NCBI RefSeq assembly: GCF_004151235.1
Contig: NZ_JUIV01000003.1
Location: 305,001 to 369,000 of the forward strand
Length of the DNA: 64,000 nt
Direction: 5' to 3'
Origin: Flavobacterium anhuiense
GTDB taxonomy: Bacteria; Bacteroidota; Bacteroidia; Flavobacteriales; Flavobacteriaceae
Shown here: piece after piece, positions 24,114-33,304 of the stretch
How the letters are laid out: every line of letters starts with the position of its first letter
Numbering within the stretch: position 1 is the stretch's first letter
Notes under the pieces: model-generated
Told to the model about the DNA's origin: nothing
Database searches by the model: none
What the model saw: only the letters and a program-made list of their open reading frames with translations
Position numbers and translations under genes: made by a program

Positions 24114-24625
24114 TGAATTTCTTTAGGTTAAACAAAAATTTGGGTATCGCAAAAATATAAAAAAATCATACCGTGCAAAATACAAGCCTGATTTTCAAGT
24201 GTTTTTTGTTTAAATTTTAACACTAAACGACCTTTCTGTAAGATTTTATCTTACGCTAAAAATCACAACGTTTTAACCCGTTTCTTAAAAAAAGTAAAAC
24301 AAAATGAAAATCGTAAATTCAAAACATACAACATTACTAGTTTTGAATGAGTTATTAATAAAGATTTCGAGCATAATGTGTCATGACTATTAAGTAATGT
24401 AGACTAAAACACATCTTTTCTATTAATGTAAAATACTTTATTGACTACAATGCTGTCAAAAATAAGATCAGAAAAAGAGCTTAGCGTGAATTAATTTTAA
24501 AAAATAAAGGCTTCTTCAATTAAATCAATATTTTTTTTTATAGTTCATTTTATTAAATATAAATGTAACATTCCTCAGTTTTCAAACTTTAGAAATGCCT
24601 TATATTTGTAGAAAACAAAAAAGTA
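24114..24625. other. Intergenic region before gpmI
   Basis: These 512 bases are very AT-rich. A perfect 17-base palindrome GTAAGATTTTATCTTAC lies at 24238-24254, and the gpmI -7 box at 24601-24608. A 29-codon frame from 24304 has no supporting signal. Nothing else was recognised. Confidence 0.5.
24601..24608 (+). promoter_or_regulatory. Predicted -7 box of gpmI
   Basis: TATATTTG matches TAnnTTTG exactly and lies 17 bases before the ATG. Confidence 0.55.
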
Positions 24626-26143
24626 ATGAACAAAAAAGTTATCCTTATGATTTTAGACGGTTGGGGAAAATCTCCTGACCCTAAAGTATCTGCAATAGAC
24701 AATGCAAATGTTCCTTTTATAAACAGTCTTTATAAAAACTACCCAAGCGCACAGCTTAGAACTGACGGATTAAATGTTGGTCTTCCAGAAGGGCAAATGG
24801 GAAATAGTGAGGTTGGACACATGAATCTAGGTGCAGGAAGAATTGTATACCAAGATTTAGCCAAAATAAATTTAGCTGTAGAACACAAAACTTTAGCAAA
24901 AGAACAGGTTCTTATTGACGCTTTTACTTATGCTAAAGACAACAATAAAAAAGTACACTTTTTAGGATTAGTTTCAGATGGTGGTGTTCACTCACATACT
25001 TCACACCTTCGCGGATTAATCGATGCTTCACAAGAATACGGTTTAGATCAGGTTTATGTTCACGCTTTTACAGACGGACGTGATGTTGACCCGAAATCTG
25101 GAGCAAAATACATTCATGATTTAGAAGATTATATTAAAGATACTCCTGTAAAAATCGCTTCTATCATTGGTCGTTACTATGCAATGGACCGTGATAAAAG
25201 ATGGGAACGTGTAAAATTAGCTTACGATCTTGTAGTAAACGGTGTTGGAACTCCATCAACAAATCCCGTTTCTAGTGTTTTGGAAAGCTATGAAAAAGAC
25301 GTTACAGACGAGTTTATCGAGCCTGTTGTTATGGTTGATGCAAATGCAAAACCGCTTGCAACTATCGTAGAAGGTGATGTTGTAATCTTCTTTAACTTTA
25401 GAACAGACAGAGGTCGTGAACTTACTGAAGCACTTTCGCAACAGGATTTCCACGAACAAAATATGCATAAACTAAACTTATATTATGTAACATTGACAAA
25501 CTACGACGAAACTTACCAAAACGTAAAAGTAGTTTACAATAAAGATAATATTACCGAAACTCTTGGTGAGGTTTTAGAAAAAGCAGGTAAAAAACAAATC
25601 AGAATTGCGGAGACTGAGAAATATCCACACGTTACTTTCTTCTTTTCTGGCGGTAGAGAAACTCCTTTTGAAGGCGAAGAAAGAATCTTAAGAAATTCTC
25701 CAAAAGTAGCAACTTACGATTTAAAGCCAGAAATGAGCGCTTACGAACTGGCTGATGCTCTTGTTCCAGAATTGAACAAAGGTGAAGTTGATTTCGTTTG
25801 TTTAAACTTCGCAAATGGTGACATGGTTGGCCATACTGGAATTATGGAAGCTGCAATTAAAGCTTGTGAAGCAGTTGACGCTTGTGCGAAAAAAGTTATC
25901 GATGCTGCTCTTGCTAACGATTACACTACAATCGTAATTGCAGATCACGGAAACTGCGAAACAATGATTAATCCTGATGGATCTCCAAATACGGCTCACA
26001 CAACAAACCCAGTGCCGATTATTTTAGTTGACAAACAACTTAAAAGCATTCAAGATGGTGTTTTAGGTGATATTGCTCCAACAATTTTAGAATTAATGGG
26101 AGTTCAGCAACCAAATGCTATGACTTGTCATTCATTATTGTAG
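24626..26143 (+). CDS. gpmI: 2,3-bisphosphoglycerate-independent phosphoglycerate mutase
   Basis: The 505-residue enzyme interconverts 3- and 2-phosphoglycerate in glycolysis and gluconeogenesis, using two Mn ions. Asp 11 of LDGWG and the phosphoserine Ser 61 in MGNSEVGHMNLG are the first metal and catalytic residues; IADHGNCE near residue 437 and NTAHTTNPVP near residue 452 complete the sites. The length fits the family. It is monocistronic with a strong terminator. Confidence 0.97.
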   Translation: MNKKVILMILDGWGKSPDPKVSAIDNANVPFINSLYKNYPSAQLRTDGLNVGLPEGQMGNSEVGHMNLGAGRIVYQDLAKINLAVEHKTLAKEQVLIDAFTYAKDNNKKVHFLGLVSDGGVHSHTSHLRGLIDASQEYGLDQVYVHAFTDGRDVDPKSGAKYIHDLEDYIKDTPVKIASIIGRYYAMDRDKRWERVKLAYDLVVNGVGTPSTNPVSSVLESYEKDVTDEFIEPVVMVDANAKPLATIVEGDVVIFFNFRTDRGRELTEALSQQDFHEQNMHKLNLYYVTLTNYDETYQNVKVVYNKDNITETLGEVLEKAGKKQIRIAETEKYPHVTFFFSGGRETPFEGEERILRNSPKVATYDLKPEMSAYELADALVPELNKGEVDFVCLNFANGDMVGHTGIMEAAIKACEAVDACAKKVIDAALANDYTTIVIADHGNCETMINPDGSPNTAHTTNPVPIILVDKQLKSIQDGVLGDIAPTILELMGVQQPNAMTCHSLL

Positions 26144-26162
26144 AAAATATTTTTCTTTATAT

Positions 26163-26202
26163 AAAAAAGAGGCGAATTCTAAGAATTCGCCTCTTTTATT
26201 TT
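26163..26202 (+). terminator. Intrinsic terminator of gpmI
   Basis: AAAGAGGCGAATTC / GAATTCGCCTCTTTT, with a three-base loop and a T-rich tail. Confidence 0.88.
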
Positions 26203-26217
26203 ACATATAATTCCACG

Positions 26218-26290
26218 CCAATACTCCAGCGGATTATAATATTAGCCAAACAACATTTCTCCGAAAAAAAGCTCCAGCGGAGCGAAATAA
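26218..26290. repeat. CTCCAGCGGA palindromic repeat units
   Basis: ACTCCAGCGGAT and GCTCCAGCGGAGC lie about 45 bases apart; the second is a perfect small palindrome. A related unit, ACTCCTAGCGGAGT, lies at 6665-6678. Confidence 0.45.
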
Positions 26291-26365
26291 TTTTACTAGA
26301 AAATATTAACCGACTAATTTCCAAGAGAAAATTCTTACTTTTGTATTGATTTAATTATTTTTAAA

Positions 26366-26992
26366 ATGAAAAAGGAAATTTTAGATAGAATAAAACAATT
26401 AGGCGGAAATATAGACAATGTAAAAGGTAATTCGCTATTGGAAGATTTACCATCCATAACTTTTGATACTGTTTTGTATCAGCGACCAACGGATACACCT
26501 TGGGCAACCGCTCAAGAAGAAGAACCTATTTACGGAATTGGTGATTTTATAAACGAAAACGAAGCTCTTTTTAAAGAAAACAAAAAAGCTTTTTACGATA
26601 AAATCATTCAAAAATATTTTAGATTAACAGAAGAAGGATTTGGACAAATGTTTTGGCAAGCTTACCCTTTTACTCCATTCAAAGAAGGCACAGAAGATTA
26701 TAAAGAATGGAATGATGAATTTATAGATGAAGAAACTGATTTAAGTGAAATCATAAAAGTTACCAATAACCCAACACCCGATTTTATTTTACTGGTTACA
26801 AGCTATGGTTTTCCCGATAATTTTTATATCACTTTATCCGATCCAGATCCTGAAAACCCAACTTTATTTGGTACAGATCATGAAGTTTTTTTTAGAGAAG
26901 TTACTAATGAAGGTAATTTAGAAGATTTCCTAAAAACTTTTATGACGAAAGAAGAGCTTTTAGAGATTGTAAAAAAGAGAATTGAAAGTTAA
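26366..26992 (+). CDS. Hypothetical cytoplasmic protein
   Basis: The 208-residue acidic protein has no signal peptide or membrane span and is not recognised. It is rich in Glu, Phe, Pro and Asn; the phrases RPTDTPWATAQEEEPIYGIGDF and LVTSYGFPDNFYITLSDPDPENPTLFGTDHEVFF suggest a compact alpha/beta domain. The general look resembles SMI1/KNR4 or other immunity-type proteins, but the similarity is too weak to name. It is monocistronic, followed by a repeat remnant. Confidence 0.72.
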   Translation: MKKEILDRIKQLGGNIDNVKGNSLLEDLPSITFDTVLYQRPTDTPWATAQEEEPIYGIGDFINENEALFKENKKAFYDKIIQKYFRLTEEGFGQMFWQAYPFTPFKEGTEDYKEWNDEFIDEETDLSEIIKVTNNPTPDFILLVTSYGFPDNFYITLSDPDPENPTLFGTDHEVFFREVTNEGNLEDFLKTFMTKEELLEIVKKRIES

Positions 26993-27030
26993 AACTAGAA
27001 TTTATTTACTTTTTTGATATTTAACGAAAA

Positions 27031-27108
27031 ATTGCAATAGAAATTCCTCAGACAAATCACAATCTTTGCGGAATTTCTAGTGCAATTTCTCGTTCCTCGA
27101 AATGACAA
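27031..27108. repeat. Truncated member of the GTCATTTCGA palindromic repeat family
   Basis: Arms ATTGCAATAGAAATTCC (27031-27047) and GGAATTTCTAGTGCAAT (27070-27086) pair with one mismatch. The right end, CTCGTTCCTCGAAATGAC, matches the terminus of the complete elements at 45523, 53293 and 58185, while the left terminus is missing. Confidence 0.6.
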
Positions 27109-27119
27109 AATTGTGATTA

Positions 27120-28373
27120 TTACATTATAAAATAATGATACAATTGTTCCACACCATAAATAATAAGTCCAATAACGCCACCAACTAATGTTCCGTTGAT
27201 CCTGATATATTGAAGATCTTTTCCTATTTCTAATTCTAGTTTTTCTGAAACTTCTTTTCCGTCCCAGCTTTTTACGGTTGACGAAATCAAATCCCCAATT
27301 ACTTTTTTGTTATTTAAAAGAACCGATAATAAATCATTTTTTATAAAACTGTTGATTTTATCAATCATAACGGGATCTTCTTTAATTCCGTTTCCGAAAG
27401 TTTGAATTAAATTTGAAATACTATTTTTTATTGAAGAATCATCACCTTTATTTAAATCGTTTGTAATGGATAATTTTATTTCATCCCAAATTCCGTTGAT
27501 GTAATCCTGAACCTCTTTTTTTCCAACAAAACCCAAAATCATATCATTGATTTTAATTCTCATTTCTTCGGAGTTTTTTATTTTGTCTAGAAAATTATAA
27601 ACGTATTCGTCAATTTTAAGTCTTACCGTGCTTTCTGGATTTTTTGCTTCGTTTAAAAAATCTTGCAATCCATTAAAAACACCTTCCGTTATACTTTTAT
27701 CAGCCAATCCGAAACTTAAAAAGGGAGTTGAAGCTTTTACTTTTTTTCGAATTAAATCTTTATTGCTCGTCAATTCAGCACTCATCACTTCCAAAAGATT
27801 AGTCAATAATTGATCTTTTACATTACCTTTTTGTAAAGGTTCTAAAGCCAATGCGACCCAATCTCCAAAATTTATTCCTTCAATTTTTTCTTTAAATTGA
27901 ACCTGAATAAATTTTCTAACATCTTCATCTTTTATAGTTCTTAAAATACCTGGAACAATATTGAGAGCAACAACACTTGCAATTTTATTAGCATTTTCTT
28001 CATGCGAAAGCCATTCTGAAGCCTTGGTTGCAAAATTAAATTCATCCAGTTTAATTTCTAATTTTTCTCGGTCCAGAAATTCCTCAGAAACAAAATTTCC
28101 AAGGTTCTCTCCTATTTCATTTTTCTTGGTCGGAATAATGGCTGTATGCCAAATCGGAATTCCCATCGGATGGCGAAAAAGTGCCACAACCGCAAACCAA
28201 TCGGCAATTCCACCAACCATTGCCGCTTCGCTAAAAGCCTGTAGCATCGGAATTTTAAAATAAATAGCAATTAAAAACAACAATACTGCAATACCCAAAA
28301 GTCCTAAAGCATTTCTCTTCATTTTCTTAAGAGCCTTTACTTTAGCAATATCTCGATCTATAATAGTTTCCAT
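27120..28373 (-). CDS. DUF445-family membrane protein
   Basis: The protein (417 residues from ATG 28373) belongs to the DUF445 (YjiN-like) family. Two hydrophobic segments lie at the N-terminus (about residues 22-45), directly followed by the family mark EAAMVGGIADWFAVVALFRHPMGIPIWHTAIIP. A long helical cytoplasmic or periplasmic region follows, and a last hydrophobic segment (GTLVGGVIGLIIYGVEQL) lies near the C-terminus. Function unknown; an envelope role is likely. An ATG twelve bases upstream (28385) is an alternative start. Confidence 0.88.
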   Translation of the reverse strand: METIIDRDIAKVKALKKMKRNALGLLGIAVLLFLIAIYFKIPMLQAFSEAAMVGGIADWFAVVALFRHPMGIPIWHTAIIPTKKNEIGENLGNFVSEEFLDREKLEIKLDEFNFATKASEWLSHEENANKIASVVALNIVPGILRTIKDEDVRKFIQVQFKEKIEGINFGDWVALALEPLQKGNVKDQLLTNLLEVMSAELTSNKDLIRKKVKASTPFLSFGLADKSITEGVFNGLQDFLNEAKNPESTVRLKIDEYVYNFLDKIKNSEEMRIKINDMILGFVGKKEVQDYINGIWDEIKLSITNDLNKGDDSSIKNSISNLIQTFGNGIKEDPVMIDKINSFIKNDLLSVLLNNKKVIGDLISSTVKSWDGKEVSEKLELEIGKDLQYIRINGTLVGGVIGLIIYGVEQLYHYFIM

Positions 28374-28565
28374 AATTATAAGCATTTGTACTACTAATTT
28401 ATGTCTTTTTTCCGAAACGCTTTAACTCTATTGATTGTTTTGATAGTCACTAATTCACGAATTTTCTTTAAAAATTAATTAATCCATTTGTGTAATAACT
28501 TTTTTTTAATTTTTGGTTTGAGAGAATTCGAGAATTCGTGGCTAAAAAATTTAGATAAAATATTG

Positions 28566-28573
28566 TACTTTTG
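28566..28573 (+). promoter_or_regulatory. Predicted -7 box of map
   Basis: TACTTTTG matches TAnnTTTG. It lies inside the longer open frame from 28488, which shows that ATG 28596 is the true start. Confidence 0.55.
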
Positions 28574-28595
28574 CGAACTGAAAAATGGAAAAAAT

Positions 28596-29414
28596 ATGAT
28601 TATCCAAAAAACTAGAGAGGAAATCGAATTAATGCGCGAAAGTGCTTTAATCGTATCAAAAACATTAGGAATGATTGCTTCTGAAATTAAAGAAGGAGTT
28701 ACTACATTATATCTTGACAAATTAGCCGAAGAATTTATTCGTGATCACGGTGCAGTTCCAAGTTTCCTTGGATTGTACGATTTCCCGAATTCGCTTTGCA
28801 TGAGTCCAAATGCTCAAGTTGTTCATGGTATTCCAAATAATGTTCCTCTTAAAAATGGTGACGTTATTTCGGTTGACTGTGGAGCTTTCAAAAATGGTTT
28901 CCACGGAGATCACGCATACAGTTTCGAAATTGGAGAAGTTGCTCCTGAAGTTAAAAAACTTCTACAAGTAACTAAAGAATCTCTTTATGTTGGAATTAGA
29001 GAATTTAAAGCAGGAAATCGTGTGGAAGATGTTGGAAATGCGATTCAAAAATATACTGAAGCTCATGGTTATGGCGTAGTTCGTGAATTGGTTGGACACG
29101 GTGTTGGACAAAAAATGCACGAAGAACCAGAAATGCCAAACTATGGAAAACGTGGACGTGGAAAGCTTTTTGTTGAAGGAATGGTTGTAGCAATCGAACC
29201 AATGATCAACATGGGAACTAGAAACATCAAACAACTAAAAGACGGCTGGACAATTTTGACTGCCGACGGAAAACCTAGTGCGCATTTTGAGCACGATGTG
29301 GCTTTAATTGATGGAAAACCAGAATTATTATCGACTTTTCAATACATCTACAAAGCTCTAGGAATCGAAAGCAACGAAGAAGACGAATTCAGAAAAGTGC
29401 CTTTGGTTCTATAA
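28596..29414 (+). CDS. map: Type I methionine aminopeptidase
   Basis: The 272-residue enzyme removes the initiator methionine from nascent proteins. His in AQVVHGIP, the metal ligands Asp in VISVDCGAFKNGFHGDHA (two Asp), His in VGHGVGQKMHEEP, and Glu in VVAIEPMIN and FEHDVALI form the dinuclear metal site. The length and order fit type Ia. The promoter position supports this start. The methyltransferase gene follows after 25 bases. Confidence 0.97.
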   Translation: MIIQKTREEIELMRESALIVSKTLGMIASEIKEGVTTLYLDKLAEEFIRDHGAVPSFLGLYDFPNSLCMSPNAQVVHGIPNNVPLKNGDVISVDCGAFKNGFHGDHAYSFEIGEVAPEVKKLLQVTKESLYVGIREFKAGNRVEDVGNAIQKYTEAHGYGVVRELVGHGVGQKMHEEPEMPNYGKRGRGKLFVEGMVVAIEPMINMGTRNIKQLKDGWTILTADGKPSAHFEHDVALIDGKPELLSTFQYIYKALGIESNEEDEFRKVPLVL

Positions 29415-29439
29415 TAAAAAATAACCCGAATCTATTCCT

Positions 29440-30213
29440 GTGAAAAAATTATTTAAACTTGTACTTAATACAATTCCGCGCCCTTTATTAATTCGCTTGA
29501 GTTATGTTGCGCGTCCAATTTTGGCTTTCTCTTTAAGAGGAGATAAATTTACAGATCCTATTGATGGAAGAAGCTTTAAATCGTTTTTGCCTTACGGATA
29601 CGGGAAACAACGTAATAACGTGCTTTCGCCAAGTACACTTTCTTTAGAAAGACACCGTTTACTTTGGTTGTATTTGAATGATCAAACTGATTTTTTTACA
29701 ACGCCAAAAAAAGTATTGCATTTTGCTCCAGAACAAGCTTTTTATAAAAGATTCCGAAATCAGAAAAACCTCGATTATACTACAACCGATTTACTTTCGC
29801 CTTTGGCTGATGTAAAAGCAGATATCTGTAATTTACCTTTCAAAGACAATGAATATGACGTTATTTTATGTAATCACGTTTTAGAACATATTCCAGATGA
29901 CACAAAAGCAATGCAGGAATTATACAGAGTTTTAAAACCAGGCGGAATGGCGATTTTACAGATTCCTCAGGATTTATCTCGCGAAGTTACCTTTGCAGAT
30001 GATTCTATTACAGATCAAAAAGAACGTGCTAAAATCTTCGGACAATACGATCACGTGCGCGTTTATGGACGCGATTATTTCGATAAATTAAGAAGCATTG
30101 GTTTTATTGTTATCGAAGAAGATTATACGAATAAAATTGCACCAGAATTGGTTGAAAAATATTGTTTAGCAAAAGGCGAAATTATTCCGCTTTGCTTTAA
30201 ACAAGAAAACTAA
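29440..30213 (+). CDS. Class I SAM-dependent methyltransferase
   Basis: The 257-residue protein has a methyltransferase type-11 core: VLHFAPEQAFYKRF in place of motif I, DYTTTDLLSPLADVKADICNLPF, DVILCNHVLEHIPDDTKAMQELYRVLKPGGMAILQIP. Motif I is unusual, since the glycine-rich loop is replaced by HFAPE, as in a known Bacteroidetes subfamily. It starts with GTG; no ATG is suitably placed. The N-terminus (residues 1-60) is basic and hydrophobic and may contact membranes. Cotranscription with map is likely. Confidence 0.86.
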   Translation: MKKLFKLVLNTIPRPLLIRLSYVARPILAFSLRGDKFTDPIDGRSFKSFLPYGYGKQRNNVLSPSTLSLERHRLLWLYLNDQTDFFTTPKKVLHFAPEQAFYKRFRNQKNLDYTTTDLLSPLADVKADICNLPFKDNEYDVILCNHVLEHIPDDTKAMQELYRVLKPGGMAILQIPQDLSREVTFADDSITDQKERAKIFGQYDHVRVYGRDYFDKLRSIGFIVIEEDYTNKIAPELVEKYCLAKGEIIPLCFKQEN

Positions 30214-30240
30214 TTCTTTCCACCATAAATAAGTTCATTT

Positions 30241-30285
30241 AAAGAGTTTTCAAATTATTGTTATTTTGAAAACTCTTTATTTTTT
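30241..30285 (+). terminator. Intrinsic terminator after the methyltransferase gene
   Basis: AAAGAGTTTTCAAA / TTTTGAAAACTCTTT with a nine-base loop and a T-rich tail. Confidence 0.82.
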
Positions 30286-30326
30286 GCCCAATTCCCAAAT
30301 TACAAGCCTAATCAAATCCCTAAATC

Positions 30327-33230
30327 TTGGAACCTACAAAACCATTTCAATTCTGTTTTGACATCAGTTTGGAAAAAAATCTGAATGTCTATATTCCAAC
30401 TGCCTACATCGTTGAGAATACTACTGAAATTAAGTATTTAAACAAAAAAGCCAGTCCCGACGTGCTGGAAAGTTTTGGAATCGTTTTTGAAAATTTAGAT
30501 TCTAATACCAAAAGAATTTTGACAGCCTGCGATTCTTTAAAACCTGAATTCATTTTCAAAAAGTTCAGCGCAAAAATCAAATCGGCTAAAACAATTGCTG
30601 ATCTTCAAAAAGATTCTAAAATTGATTTTGCCATTCGTCAGCATTTAAAATTCAATTTGAGTTCATTTTACGATTTGATTGTAAAAGAGCAATTTCCTTT
30701 GTCACTAAATCTCGGACCAGAAAAAGATTTTTATCGTTCGAGAGTCAATATTGATCCGCTTGATTTTGAACCTCAGATTCAATTTGACAAACATCCCGAA
30801 GGAATCACTTACACTCTTTCTTTAAAAGAAAATGAAACCACTTTTGCTCCAATGGATATCAAAGCTGAAATTCTTTTGGATGAACCTGGCTGGCTCATTA
30901 TCAATAAAAAATTAGGACAGTTAAAAGAGCTAAATTCTAAGAAACTGATGCCTTTTTTAAAGAAAAAATCAATTGAAATCCCTTCAAAATTAGTTGATGA
31001 TTACTTTAAAAGTTTTATTCCGCAAATAGCGAAAAAAATTGATATTGAAGCAACTGGTTTTGAAATTGAACTTCGAGATAAAATCATTTCCTGCACGATT
31101 CAGCCTATTCATGATTTCTTTAAAAACTCTTATTATCTCAATCTTTATTTTGATTATAACGGATATTCATTTGATGCAAGCAAAACTAAAAAAACACATT
31201 CTTTTGTCGATTTCAGTGTTGCTAATGAACCTAAAATAATTCAGTTTAAAAGAAATTCTGAAGAAAGTTTTTTTATCGAAAAATTAAATGAAATTGGTTT
31301 AACCAAAATCAAAAACGAACTATTTGGATTACATTCAGAAGCAGAGAATAAAGATCCTTATGTCAATATTCAACTAATTATTGATAATAAAGAAAAGCTG
31401 AAAAGTTTAGGTTTTACTGTCGAAAATCTGAAATTAGAAAGCAGAGAGATTGTTACAGAAAGTTATACCATTTCTGCATCAAAAGAAACGACTGGAGATT
31501 GGTTTGATATTAAAATAATTATTACCGTTGGAAATTATAAAATCAATTTCAGCGAAATTATTCCAAATATAAAAAGCAAAGAAAGACTTTTTGCGTTGCC
31601 TGATGGAAACTATTTCTTGATTCCGTTAGAATGGTTTAGCAAATACGGCTCTTTGGCAAAATTAGCCAAAACAGAAAATGGTGTTTTACTTTTACGAAAA
31701 AGCAATTTTACTGCTTTAGACGGAATTTCAGAAATCGACAATGATTTAGATCAAATTCATCAAGCTGAATTTACAGCTTCAGATTTAATAAAAGCAACTT
31801 TAAGACCCTATCAAATTGATGGTGTAAAATGGCTTTTAGGGCATTTTAATTCCAATATGGGTGCTTGTTTGGCCGATGATATGGGACTTGGAAAGACGTT
31901 ACAAACTTTGTCTGTTTTGGTTTCGGTGCAAGAACAATTAGGCTTTACAACCAAAACTACTAATTTTGATTTATTTGCCAACGAAACTACTGTCGAAAGA
32001 GAACCGCTTAAAGCCCTTATTGTTCTTCCTTCTTCATTAGTTTTTAACTGGTTTAATGAAGCTGGAAAATTTACGCCTCACTTTTCGAAAATGCAATATG
32101 TTGGAAATGACAGAAAATCATTAGCAAGCAGAATCAATTCAACCGATTTGATTTTTACAAGTTACAGCATCATTCATCGCGATATTTCAATTTTAGAAAA
32201 ATACGATTTCCGTTATTTGATTTTGGACGAAAGTCAATATATCAAAAACAAAAATTCTAAGATTTTTAAAGCCATAAATAAAATTAGTACGGGACATAAA
32301 ATTGCCTTGAGTGGAACTCCGATCGAGAATTCGCTTGACGATTTATGGTCGCAAATGCAGTTTATCAATCCAGAGATTTTGGGCAGTTATGCTTTTTTTA
32401 TGGAAAATTTCAAAAATCCGATTGAGAAAAAACAGAATGAAGAGGTTTTGGCAGAATTAAAAAATCTTATTCAGCCTTATATTTTGCGACGAACTAAAGA
32501 ACAGGTTTTAAAAGATTTGCCAGAATTAACAGAGCAGATTTATTACTGCGATATGGATCCTGAACAGGAAAAATTATACGAAAAAGAAAAATCTAAAGCT
32601 CGTAATTTCCTTCTTAAAACTGACGGATCTCCTGACAAAATCAGCATTATCAATACTTTGATGAAACTGCGTCAGTTAAGTAATCACCCAAAAATGGTCG
32701 ATGCTGACTCAGAAATTGATTCTGGAAAATATATTGCGGTTACGAACTATTTAGAAAGTTTAGTAAAAGGAAAACAGAAAGCGATTATTTTCAGTTCGTT
32801 TGTTACCAATTTAAGTTTTTATACCGATTGGTGTAAAGAAAATAAAATTGAATTCTGCGAAATTACAGGTGAAACACCTGCAGACAAAAGAGAACAGCAA
32901 GTAAAATTATTTCAGGAAAAAGAAAATCCGTTGTTATTCTTTATTTCATTAAAAGCCGGTGGAGTTGGCTTGAATATTACAAAAGCTTCTTACGTATTAT
33001 TCTTGGATCCGTGGTGGAATCCTTTCGCAGAAAAACAAGGAGTTGGTCGAGCACATAGAATTGGGCAATTGAATAAAGTAAATGTGATTCGTTTTATTTC
33101 TAAAAACACTGTTGAGGAAAAAATCATAAAATTACAGGAAAACAAAAAACTATTATCTGATTCCCTTTTAGAAGAAAGTTATATTAATGATGAAATTGAA
33201 GGTAACTTAGAATATATTTTGGGTTCTTAA
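30327..33230 (+). CDS. SNF2-family DEAD/DEAH-type helicase-like ATPase
   Basis: The 967-residue protein has a large N-terminal region (about 1-480) of unknown fold and a C-terminal Swi2/Snf2 ATPase. Walker A is DDMGLGKTLQTL, motif II is DESQYIKN in place of DEAH, motif III is ALSGTPIENS, and motifs V-VI are SLKAGGVGLNITKA and QGVGRAHRIGQ. It probably moves along DNA and remodels protein-DNA complexes such as stalled RNA polymerase (compare RapA). The start is TTG: a stop lies six bases upstream in frame and the first in-frame ATG is about 175 codons later. Confidence 0.93.
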   Translation: MEPTKPFQFCFDISLEKNLNVYIPTAYIVENTTEIKYLNKKASPDVLESFGIVFENLDSNTKRILTACDSLKPEFIFKKFSAKIKSAKTIADLQKDSKIDFAIRQHLKFNLSSFYDLIVKEQFPLSLNLGPEKDFYRSRVNIDPLDFEPQIQFDKHPEGITYTLSLKENETTFAPMDIKAEILLDEPGWLIINKKLGQLKELNSKKLMPFLKKKSIEIPSKLVDDYFKSFIPQIAKKIDIEATGFEIELRDKIISCTIQPIHDFFKNSYYLNLYFDYNGYSFDASKTKKTHSFVDFSVANEPKIIQFKRNSEESFFIEKLNEIGLTKIKNELFGLHSEAENKDPYVNIQLIIDNKEKLKSLGFTVENLKLESREIVTESYTISASKETTGDWFDIKIIITVGNYKINFSEIIPNIKSKERLFALPDGNYFLIPLEWFSKYGSLAKLAKTENGVLLLRKSNFTALDGISEIDNDLDQIHQAEFTASDLIKATLRPYQIDGVKWLLGHFNSNMGACLADDMGLGKTLQTLSVLVSVQEQLGFTTKTTNFDLFANETTVEREPLKALIVLPSSLVFNWFNEAGKFTPHFSKMQYVGNDRKSLASRINSTDLIFTSYSIIHRDISILEKYDFRYLILDESQYIKNKNSKIFKAINKISTGHKIALSGTPIENSLDDLWSQMQFINPEILGSYAFFMENFKNPIEKKQNEEVLAELKNLIQPYILRRTKEQVLKDLPELTEQIYYCDMDPEQEKLYEKEKSKARNFLLKTDGSPDKISIINTLMKLRQLSNHPKMVDADSEIDSGKYIAVTNYLESLVKGKQKAIIFSSFVTNLSFYTDWCKENKIEFCEITGETPADKREQQVKLFQEKENPLLFFISLKAGGVGLNITKASYVLFLDPWWNPFAEKQGVGRAHRIGQLNKVNVIRFISKNTVEEKIIKLQENKKLLSDSLLEESYINDEIEGNLEYILGS

Positions 33231-33304
33231 TAGTTAAATCCAATAGATTGGCATCTTTTTCGTTATATAAAATTGTTATATTTACAATCTTACAACGAAA
33301 TAAG

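Noticed and set aside
24304..24393. 29-codon frame in the gpmI upstream region
   Set aside because: No promoter, no conserved-looking pattern and typical of chance frames in AT-rich DNA.
28488..28595. Longer N-terminus for methionine aminopeptidase
   Set aside because: A -7 promoter box lies inside it and the family begins at the later ATG.
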